Assembly: GCA_009760855.2 (NCBI GenBank)
Contig: WPIO01000029.1
Location: 657,501-721,500, forward strand
DNA from: Cristatella mucedo
Taxonomy: Eukaryota > Bryozoa > Phylactolaemata > Cristatellidae
Direction: 5' to 3'
DNA: 64,000 nt
Part shown: positions 36,301-47,928 of the stretch, piece by piece
Layout of the letters: every line of letters starts with the position of its first letter
Numbering within the stretch: the stretch's first letter is position 1
Position numbers and translations under genes: made by a program
Notes under the pieces: model-generated
Seen by the model: the letters and a program-made list of their open reading frames with translations, nothing else
Told to the model about the DNA's origin: nothing
Databases searched by the model: none

Positions 36301-39300
36301 CGCGCGGACCCAGGAAATACTGTGAGAAATAGTTCGGTTTTACCTTCTTCTTTAAGTTTCATCAAGCCAGAGGATTTCGTAACGTTAGTCAGGAGCGACT
36401 TCCGGGCTTTGAGAGTATGTGAACTAAATGTATGATCTCCAAAGGATTTGAGATTGATTCAGGGCACAGCAAAATGAACTACGTCAAGTGAGCAGGTGTC
36501 AAGATGCCTAGCCTGATTGGCAACTACTTTGGATTGGTAGACAGTGCAAGAGTAGTATGAAAGGACCAAAAAGTGAGTGGGAGAATCTTGAATGGTTATA
36601 AGTGGTGAAATATGGCAACAGTGACGGTTGTGACAGACAAGTCTAGGAGCAGAATAATTCAAGCTTTCCAATGTTTAAGTACCACTTTTTCCGTTACTGG
36701 CAAGTTGGTTTTATCGGTTGAGCAATCTAGCTATGTGACACTGTGGTTTACAGCGAAAAAGTCTTGCTACAAATCCGAGAAACGCATAATTTAAAATCTC
36801 AATCGAGAATATTAATATATAATTACAAACACAGTTAGCCCAACTTAAGTCCTCCGCTTAGGAGTATAGGGCGAGCGCCAGCGCTCTCACGAGGGTCGAG
36901 CACGAAGTTTTCGAAACAAATTTATTTGAGATTTAACGAGTCTTTCGCGTTAAAGAACTCAATAAAAGTGTATGTACTTCCTCTAGTCGCTACTCGTGCG
37001 TGAAGAGTCTCCCGCTACACTACGAACGACGTACAGGATCTGACGTGACAGTATTGGGTCATTCTAGTGTTGAGATCGTGATGTGAGGATGCGTACTCCA
37101 GGCTTCGGCAGTGCCGAGCCTAAATGCTGTCTGCAGGTACCTGGCTAGGCCCCCTCTCGACCTTGGCTAGCCAATCGGAGTGCAGCGTTCACGAGCCGCT
37201 GACGACAGAAGTTCCGGTTAGCGCTAACGTTTGCACTTGAGTTAATGATTATTGAGTTAATGATTAAATGTTGTTGAGTTCGGTTGCGTCCGAGTGTTCC
37301 AAGTCGTTTGATGTTTAGCAAGACGCGAGCATTCACGCTTTACGACACTAGGTATTATCAAACGCCAGTCTTTCTAGTGCTAAGGATCAGATATACAAAG
37401 CGAGGCAACCGGCGGTAGCCGCGTACCGTAGAGTCCCTCCTGCCCATTCGCCCGACCGAACCGTGTCCGCTGAGCCTACGAAAAGCTACTCGTACTGCTA
37501 AGTTATTCTGCTGGCTAATTGATGCATTAAGTCGTAAATTGTATATCCTACTCCATCGTGACGTCCATGAACAGATGCGACTGGGCCACAGTACGAGTCA
37601 TGCTTATTTATGACGTAACCTAATAAAAGTGACAGCTGCCAAGCGAAGCGCATCTGGTAATTAGAACTTGTGCAGCCCTGAGCGTGACCGATAGCGAAGA
37701 GAAAAGTATATATCAAGTGTTCAATCACCTTCGGACAATGAATGACGCTCGTTGACTGATGGACAGAGGCGAGCACAAGATATGTCCTCTCGGATTTCGG
37801 TACGTCGAGGAAAGAAACGCCTAACAATCTTCCAAATAAGTTTCCTGGATAGGGTCATTCATTACGTGAAAGAAAAACTATTCAGAATTGTACCAGGTAA
37901 TACTTGCAACTATCACTGTGACCTGTTTTCAAATAAACTATACTGCGCGGCTTCTTTTTAATACAATACTCGGAACGTCCGAACAGGGGAAGCGAGTCGA
38001 TGAGATGGCTCGCCTGCATACACAGCAAACAGGTATTGTATGGCAGAGAGCAGTAAACAAGTATTATATGGCAGAGCTGAATGCACTGGCCATGCTAAGA
38101 AAAAGCCCAGCACAATTTTAGCAGTCACAAAAGTAAAATTTTGATTCAATAGAAGAATACCAGTTACTAAAGGAGACTAGCCAGTCTCTGTGTGCGAGGA
38201 AACCTATTGAGAACCGAAGGTAGCCTTGCCTGCGAAGCGTCAAAGTCATGGCAATGACGACCAAATCAACTTACCAGCTATATGCATACGTGCCCGTGGA
38301 CATCTAAGCGTTTACTACTTCGAAATGCGCTCGCCACGCGGGCTGCAACTTTAACTTCGCCGACCGTTAGTAACCTCCCAAGTAGGTGTGATCGTGCTTG
38401 CCTACTAGCGTTTCGTTGTCATCGTTCAAATGCGCTCCGACGTGCGATTGCTGTTGCAAGGGTTCGTAAATTGGGCATCGCACATAGACAAGCTACGCTA
38501 GCGAAGGCGCAGTAGCCGGAGGTCCAGTTTGCTTGGTAGTTTCACTATTTTCTCGAGTCACCCAGCGCGACCTCCCTCAAGCGCTTCGGTGAATCACTTC
38601 AGCTTGGTGATCGACCTACTCTAACCCCAGCGACCCATCTTAACGCTTCCTTGTCTTTGGAATTCTCGCTCAATATGCAATAAACCACTAATAATACACG
38701 ACGCGATTACTGACAAAAAAGCAACTAGGCCACTGCAGCTGGCTGTGAATATGGCTGCAAGGCTAGCTTTTTAAGTCCCAGAGGTTTGACCATATGTCTT
38801 CTTTGCTAAAAGAGCTAGGATGGCTGCCGGTTGATCAACGGATACAGAGCAAAGTTCTTACGCCGACCCACAAGGCCAGCCACGGCTTGGCTCCTCCATA
38901 CCTGGCTGAAATGCTACACCAGTTTCAGCCTCTTTGTGCACTCAGGTCCTGTGTGGACAATAAATTAGCTGTTCCATTCCTCCGCTTAAAGACCGTTGGC
39001 GACAGAAGCTTTAGCTCTGCAGGTTCGAGACTGTGGAACTCGCTTCCACAATTCTTACTGTCCTACTTCTAGGACGCATAGAACTGCTGCTACCATGAAT
39101 AACTAGCATAATAAATATGTCCATCCATGTCCATAATAAATAAGTCATCAGGTCATGTCCCTACACCTTCAAAAAGGCAGTAGTTGGGCGATTAATTAAG
39201 AAAGTCATGCTAGACCACGGGAATTCAATTAACTTCCGCACAGTCTCTCTTCTACTGTACCTATCAAAGACACTGAAACGAGCTGTGGCGGACCAGCTAA

Positions 39301-42300
39301 ACTCTTACATTAAGACCTCAAACCTAGAAAATAAGTTCCAGTCTGGTTTTAGAGCTAATCAATCTTCAGGGTCAGCTTTGCTCCGGGCGTATAATCACGT
39401 TATAAGGTGTGCAGATCTAGGTAAAGTCTCCCTGCTTATTTTGCTTGATCTTTTGGCAGCATTTGATCAAATCGATCGCCAAGCTCCTCTCGAGCGCCTC
39501 TCATCTCGCCTGGGCATCACTGTCATTGTACTGCAATGGTTCAGGTCCGACGTCTCAGGGGCGACTCCAGAGTATTAATGTGAACGGAAAAGGTCATCTG
39601 AGGAGCCCCTGAAGTACGAGGACGTACCTCAGGGCAGCTCTGAACTTGGTCCGCTTCTTTTCGAAGTTTACACTCTCCTTCTTGCCGATGTGTTGGCGAG
39701 CACACAACAGCTATTCACTTATATGTCGATGACGCGCAGCTGTATCTATGCTTTGATCCCTCGAAGCCTGCAAGCACGTCGAACTCTCTCATAACTCCCT
39801 TGCTGCATATATTGTCGACATCGGTACATCGGGATGACAGCAAACTTTCTCAAATTCAATGACGATAAAACTACCTTACTAGTTATAGGAAAACCTAGTG
39901 ACTCAGAAATTGGAATTGTTAACGCTTCAAAATCAGCTCTGCCAGCATACCTTCTGTAGAATGAACACGAAATTTAGGTGCCCTGTCCTAAAGTGACCTT
40001 ATACTAGATGAACACATCAGCTCGACACTAAAGTCTGTCTACTCTCAGCCTCAACACCCGGCTATGCATCGTATCACTCTTTTCTGAATCAAATCGGTTA
40101 GTTGCATCTTGGGCGAACCTCAAATCCTTTGAAGCCCGTACCTTTAGCTCGTATGCTTCCCAAGCCGGGAACTTACTCCGACTGACGTCACGACATCTTT
40201 TGACTTTACGACATTTAAGGAGAAGCTAAAAACGCACATTTCTATCGCAGCATTGAGTGATTCCTTGTGATTCGTCCTGTGTGTGCTTATGCGTGCTGAA
40301 ACTATGCATGCTCCTACTAACCTTATTTTCATGTTGACACTATGCACGTCACCTCTAACCATGTTATGCTTGTTGGCATTGTACATGTTACCACTAACCA
40401 TGTTATCGTGATTCATGCGTGGAGATCTTTAAAGTGTCTAGAAAGAGATTAAGTTCTCTGAGGGTGCTGTACAAAATAATATTACTAGTTCGCGATTTTT
40501 TTATAGCATCCTATAGCTCTTCCTTGATGACTAGATGTTATCCTTTTTCATTATTTCTCGCTGCTGCTTTTCACACGAAGCATTAAGTGAAAAATCTTCG
40601 TTCTCGAGATGAATTTTTGTTAATGCCTTGATATTTGATCTGCTGAGGTTAGACTACCTTCCTGACAAAGAGAAGAAAAGATTAAAAGACAAGTTAATGA
40701 TTTGCCCTTCCAATTGCTATTGAAAGTTCCCCTGGTCTCACGTCATATGACACTGCGAGGTGTCTGGTAATACACACCGAGTGAAAATATTTTCTAGTGT
40801 AATGAGCATCTTTGTATAAGAGCACCTGTCACTGCAGTACTTCGATGCTTGACTGATCTTGGGAGACTTAATTTTTTGTAAATCTAATTGAAAGTATGCA
40901 TCTCTCCGTAGTGCACACTTTTAGGCACAAATAATGTTGGGGTAGGTTGAGTCATGACCCCAAGTCTGCAACAGGTCAGCACCGGCAACGGGTCTTCCAG
41001 GTCCTCTCGAAGGTGAAGACGATACGCGGAGATTCTTCACATCTTCTAAATATGAGAGCCTTACTTGAAACAACTAACTTATTCTGTGGCCTGAGGTCTT
41101 ATAGAATGGACTTCAGTGATTCTAAAACCCAGCCAGCACGGCTCCAGCTGTTGAATCTAGCATCGAGCGCCGATGCGCTGGCCATGTTTTGCATGCGTAG
41201 CTATGGAACCATTCGACCGCTGAAGCCGGCGTGTTGAGCGACTTTTTGCTTGCTTTTTGCTGGCAGGGACAAGAAAACCATCCGATGCGCCCGCCCGCCC
41301 ACCCACTGCGTAGTCCGTCTGGGGTGCTCAGCTCGCGCCCGAGCTCGTGGCAATCTCATTGCATTACCAGGCCTAGTCTACTCAGCCTACCACAACGTGA
41401 ATAAGTGCGTGGCCAGACTGGCGTCATCTCCGCCGCCTGCAGCTGCTGCCAGCTTGCCGTGAGTAATCGCTTATCACACATCTAACCACAGCTTGACTGC
41501 CGAACCGCAGCCTGGAAGTTTTGTTTGCATCCTGTCCTCTCGCAGCAGAGTACGAACAGTATCTGCCCGCAGCTGCTGCCCACGTCCGGAGCAGCCCAGA
41601 GGACGAGCAATCAGAGTATGGCTGTGGCTCCAGCTGCAGGCAGGTGCACCGGGTGGGTCTCTGGAGCTGCACGAACCTACGCGTCACCATGGGAGACCTC
41701 TCTGTATTGCCACTCGGCGTGTACGTACGGTATGTAGGGAGGGAGAGGCAGATGCGAGCCACCATTAGGGCGTGGCAGCGGCGTTCGCGGTGCGGTTAGG
41801 GCGACAGCTGGCCAAAAACCGCACGGACGTCAGCCGTCTGGAGCGGGGCAGGAGGGGGGGGGGCGTGACTCAGCTCGAGCATCAGTCAATTACTAATAAA
41901 TAATGTGACGTGCATAAATAGCATAGGCCGCGTTAAGCTGGGAGATTATTGCATAGCTTACCCGAACCATGGACGGTTGCACCTCGAAGTCAACTCACTG
42001 CGCATCTCGCGTGTCGAGCACCGCGGAGCAAAGTGAGAAGGGCCGTGATGGCACACACACTGGGTAAGGCGGTTGCTTTCACGGCCTCGGTCCCGAGGTC
42101 GTGGGTTCGATTCCTGCGGCGGGGCGATCCTTTATCGCCACTGCAAGCGGTGGTGATAGCCCTAAAAGGCTCTTCTGTCGCTATACAAAAAGAGGCTGTT
42201 TAATCAGCTAGGATTTATTTATTTATTTAAGGGCAGCTGACTTAAGAGGTCGCGGTCGCGGTCGCAGTAAAGGAGCAGCTAAGGACAAAGCTGGCACAAA

Positions 42301-45300
42301 GTGCTACAGTCGGCCTCAAGAAAAAACTTTGAGCATCACTGTGGAAGCAGGTCGGATAGGTAGGCTGCTGCGATCGAGTAAACCAACCTGTAAGCCAGAC
42401 TGAGGATCTTGAAACTGATCTGGTAGTTCGATCGATTGCTAACAGCAGCCAGTGAAGCTTGAACAGAGGCGGTGTAACGAAGTAGCACCCGATCCTATCC
42501 GAGAGTGCCGAGAACGCCGAGCTTCGCTCAAGCGGCCGACGATTGAGGGTACGCGCCGCGCCGGAAGTCCTATGTAAAGAGAATTTCGGTAATCTAGATG
42601 CGATGTCACGAATGCTTCAATTAGTTTGGCTGTCGTACTCCTGCTTAAGCAGGCTCCGGTTTTGGAAGTTTTCCTCAGCTGAAAGTCGGGCGACGTGAAA
42701 GTGGAATAAATGTGCTCATCAAACGAAAGAGTCGTTAAAGAACAGGACGCCCAGATTACGCAAATGTGTCAGTGGAGAGATGCCAAATGAAACCATGTTG
42801 ACGGTGACGTCTGCCAACCTGAGCGTGACACTAGGCTTGGCGAAAATATTGGGTTAGTCTTGTCGTCGGTAAGCTTCGGGAATTTAGGGGCATCCAGGTG
42901 CGAATGTCGCCGACGCCGAAGGGAGATAAGAAGCGAGTCGGATGCAGAGCGAGGACGGATTGGCCCGAGGGTGGATAGGCAGAATTGGCCCGAGGGGTTT
43001 GGCCCAGTGGATGGGCAGAATTGACTAAGAGGCCCCGATACTTTTACAATCCTAAGAATGGAGCTCATTCTCAAAGAGTGATTCACACATTTTTATCTCA
43101 TCGTTATTACAACGCCTCGCTGAAACCGCCGCCATTGGAGGCCACTCGCAACGGCTTCGGCTTTCCGATAGCACGCACCTGCAGGCCTCGCGCGAACCGT
43201 CGCGAGCTAATTTTTGAAGCAGCCGTCTGGGGACGGGCTAAGTAAAGCCAGGCGGCACTTCCGCGATGCATTGCTTCTCGGTAGGCCCCTGAAAGGTCAA
43301 AGATTGAGATTATGCGGAAAAAAATTCAGAAGTCCGAACCTCGACCTTTCCCACGCCGACCAGTCACAAGAGAGGCCCAGTGTACGGGTGTTGGTTGCAG
43401 CTTCCCCCACCCCGTCGCTCCCTTCCCTACGTATTAAAGTAAAGTGAAGGTCCGCAGATCAAACGACCTCATTCGATTTAGCGGCGGAGGAGCAGTAAAA
43501 GCTATTACTACAGCTTAAAAAATTATTGTATAAAATTACAGCCTCATTTATATAGCGAAAGAAGAGCTTAAACGGTCATCACAGCCGCTTGAATAGGCCA
43601 TAAAGAATCACCCAATGCACGACTCAAACCCACAACCATGGTCTAGTAGAGCGAGCACCACTCGAAGCGGACTATACAAGATTGCCTCCTACAGGACTCG
43701 AACCGACTACCTGGGTCGCGAAGAGCGAGCACCGCTTGAAGCGGACAAGACGAGATTGCTTCCTACAGGACTAAGACCCACAACCTTAGTCGTGAAATGC
43801 GAGCACCTTTACCCTTGGCTAAGGCCCGCACGCGTATGGACTAAAGCCCGCCTAAGACCCACGACTATGAGCCTGTCACAGTGCGCTAGGAAAGCGAGGT
43901 CGTGTCAGAGTCGGTCGGTTCCTGCACCACTCCTGCTCGTCATTCCGACTGACTACCTGACTACCTGACTCTGAGCTCAAAATGCGTCGTTCCGACGATT
44001 GTTTTCTTTTTTAGACCGCTACGCCCCAAGCTCCATCCTCCACATTCTGCAGACGACGTCACCGTCGGATTTAGCGCAATGACCGCTGCTGCAAACCTGT
44101 GGCAAGCCCAGCCCGGAGAAGCCACATCCGCTCGCAAGCGCTCGCACGCACGTCGCGTCCAAAGCGAGGCGACGAAATCGCGCCGACGGCGTCCTCCTCC
44201 GCAACCCGGACGCTAGCTGCGTCGCTCGCTCGCTCGCTTTTTTCATCCCCAGACACGCCGAGACGCCACTCACCGGGCTTGTAGGAAGGCGTCGCAGCGA
44301 AAGGCGCGGCCTGCAATGAAAGCGGCGGAGGCGGCGGCTGGCCGCCGTGCGACCCGCCGGCGGCGGTCTGTCGCGGCGTCAGAACGTCGGGCTCCTTGCC
44401 GCCTAGGCACCTCTTGCAGGTGCACGCGATGCATATGACGAGCAGTACGACGACCACCAGCGTGCCGCCGACGATGCCCACGCAGGCCGCCACTCCGAGC
44501 TCCATGAAGTCGTCCCAGACCGTTCTCGTCGCTTGCTCGTCGCTCGTTCTCATTTCCGTGGACGCTACATTAGCGCGCGCTCGCTGCGGCGTCGTCGCTT
44601 GGCGTGCAAAGCCGCCAGATGGCGCTGCGATCGCTCGGGGCTCCGCGACTGCTCTCGCTCACCCGTGGCCTGCAGCTTGAGGCAGCGACCGCCGGTAAGC
44701 GCGTCCCCTTCGTCCGACCCGTCCGCGCAGTGCTGCACTCCGTCGCAGGCTAGCTCCTCCTCGACGCATTTGTCGTCTCTGCATTTGAATGATGACGAAT
44801 CGTCGCAGCTGCCGTCTGAAATAGAGCGGCGAGGCGGGCGCGTCGGCGGCGGCCCGACGCGCGCCGGCGAACGGGTGTGAGCGCGCGCCGCCCAGCGCCG
44901 CCGCGAGTCTTGGCGCTGAAGCGGTGAGCTTCGCGCAGCGGTTTCGAAAGTCGCCAGCAGGCGCCACGTAAGGCTCGGCTCTCGGAGCCGACCTCAAATG
45001 GCGTTCAAGACGTACTTCCGCCGCCGCACCTAGCACGTAATTGCGAGCGCGCGAGCGCTCGCGGACGGCTAGCCGCCTCTCTGCACTCGAGCGGCCGTGA
45101 GGCCCGCAGCCCCGAGGCTTTGGAATCGCGCTACCTCAAGCAACATGCGAATGATTGCGCGCCTTACACGCTCGCGGGGGGGGAGAGCGCACACGTGCGG
45201 GCGACGTGGGTTTACGCCCGCACGCTTGAATGCGGGCGTAAAGAAATGCTGGTTCGCTCCGGGCGCCGGAGCAGCTGCAATCGCCGCCAAATGCCTGTCG

Positions 45301-46662
45301 CAACGCGTCGGGATAACCCGGCGGCTATCCCGGCGTAGGAATCCTCTCCAAGACTCGAACGCAGAGCAGCGCAGGGAAGGAAGTCGATTCTTGCGCCACG
45401 TTTCCTCCAAGCGAACTAAATACAAGACCTGGCCGATGATCGAGCGCGGGGGGGGGGAGGGAGGAGAGCTCGCGCTGGGTACCGTCACTGAATGCCGCGA
45501 GCGTGAACTTGAATCCTCGACCTTGACGTCCGCCGCTATCGGACCTACAACGCAATGGCTGCGAGCTTGTCCTCCGTTCATTCCGACGGGAATAGGCGCC
45601 ATCGTGCGCACAAACTTGAACCATCATACTCCCTCACTCGGCTGTGGGACGCAATTCGCAGCTACACGCCAATGCAGCCTTTTTGGCAAACAATGGAAAA
45701 TGAAACTCATTGCCGCGTGGCCCCTGTTCCTGAACCGGGAGGCGCGGGCTAGCCCCCGCGGCCCGCGCTCCTCCGCCAAAGGTATCACAATTTGTTCGCA
45801 TACTCAAGATATAATTTTTCTAATGCACCTCCTCCGTCTGCAACTTCATATTGCCGCGAGAAATCAGTCTCCTTCAACAAGTCTACTGCGGCGCCCTCAA
45901 TACCTACGCGACAGTCTCCTGCAGCACGCTGCTAAAAGCGTAAACGAGTTGATAAAGAAGTGTCCGAATCGATAGCAGTCGAGCCGCCATCGCCGCTGCA
46001 CGAGCAATCATTCGAGGACAAAAAAGTGTCACAGTCGCCGGTCTGCAGAGCACAAGCGTCAGTCGGTAGTATGCGAGAGAATAGGAGAAAGTCCCTCTAT
46101 TGCCGCCCTCCGCGTGTGAGCAAACTGAGCTCACACGCGGGAGGCTGAAAGTGCGCTGTCGGCAACACCGCAACGCGGTAAGAAGGAGCTCATCGATTGC
46201 TCGGAGTACTTTTCACTTGTTCCCTATATCCTATCGAGAGATATGAGCGCAAATTCAGTCAAAAGAATCGTTCATATGACCAGAAGCGCTGTAAGCCCCG
46301 AGTTTCTCTGAACGCGCTCATGTTTAAAGACTTGTACCTGAAATACACCGTCAGATATCGTCCGGTAGATGTTATAGCCGGCGGAACTATATCCCCGCAC
46401 AGCCCAGCATTTCCGCCGGCCGCTTTCTACAACGACAGTGGTAAATGCTATATCATTATTTGCTGCGGAGGTAGATCGCGGAAGCGCTCGACGGCGTGGG
46501 AGATATGGATTACAGATTGTTCTCGAAGCCGCACGCTCATTTACAGTACGCTTTGTAGCCACTCCCCGGACGCGCCGCAGTCCCCCTCCCCACCACCGCA
46601 GGGAAGGCTACCGGCGGCTGGCGGGCCGCTTCCTACATGGTTTCCGGAGGGGAGAGAGAGAC

Positions 46663-46695
<33 letters not shown>

Positions 46696-46704
46696 CACAG
46701 AGAC

Positions 46705-46772
<68 letters not shown>

Positions 46773-47836
46773 AGAGAGCTAAATCACCCGCCGAACCCCA
46801 CCCACCTCCCCTCCCGCAGGGGACGGCACTGTTTGCCACCACTAGGCGCCCTAAGCGTGGGACTCGGGCTCGAAAGCTGGCCGAGCTCGGGCCGCGTCGC
46901 GACCGCGGACTTGGCGTTAAGCCACGGGCGCCTGGCGTTCCCGCCGAAGCCAACAGGTAGCGCCGGAGCGGCCCACAAGCTGGCGGTCGGCGACGAGCCA
47001 GCCCCGAGCGAGCCGCTTCGAGCGAGCCAGCCCAGAGCTACGACCTCGCCCACTTCCTCGGCTCCGGCTCTCAGCTTCGGCGACGATCGCACGCGACGGA
47101 CGGAACCGAATTAGTATCGACGTATGCCCATTACCGATGTCTGGGGCAGACCAAGTTAACGACGGTAGGTGACTCAGCGTCGCACAACTCCCGCCCATCC
47201 CTCCCCCCCCCCGCTTGCCATCGATTCGCTCGACGCGCTATTCTACTTTCAAGCTTCTGCTTTCGACCGCTGCGAAAAGCGTCCATCAGACTATTGGGTT
47301 GACAAGTGCAGCTCCGCGGCCGATGGCGGGCGCCGTCTCTCTCTCATTCTCGCGCGTGCGCGCGAACGCCGCCGCCGGCCGCCCAACGCGAGCGACGCCA
47401 ATGCCGGCCGGCGGCGGCCTCGCGGACTGCGAGCTGGGACGTCGGGTAGCGACACGCCCTCTTGAGGGGAACGGGCGGAAGCTCGGACCGCCGCCCCGGA
47501 ATCGCGCTCGTGCCTACAGCTGAGCTCTTTTTCGCTTTTAAAGGGGGAACCGGAGCTAAGCTCGAACTGGGCTGGTAATCTGCTGGCGCCTCCCTGCGCC
47601 TCTCCCCGCGCATCGCCCTCTCCCTGCACCTCTCCCTGCGCATCGCCCTCTCCCTGCGCATCGCCATCTCCTTGCACCTCTCCCTGCGCATCTCCGTGTG
47701 GCTGCCACCGTGACCCCGGCGTCCAGGCTAGACGGCTAGACCGGCGGCAGATTGCCGGGCGATTGCCATCGACCCGATAGACTCGACCCGCAAGCGCCGC
47801 GGGCGAATCTTACCGGTTTGCTCTTGTTCCCTCTCG

Positions 47837-47928
<92 letters not shown>

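Noticed and set aside
41250-41765. Two-exon gene on the plus strand
   Set aside because: Splice sites and frames are compatible, but there is no recognisable protein. Kept only as a low-confidence feature.
42045-43860. Possible tRNA genes
   Set aside because: B-box-like sequences are present, but the regions do not fold as tRNAs by eye and recur with SINE bodies.
45097-47114. Long plus-strand frames (292 and 305 codons)
   Set aside because: They lie in GC-rich DNA where stops are rare, have no domain, run through a (GA)n tract, and sit in an intron of the minus-strand receptor.
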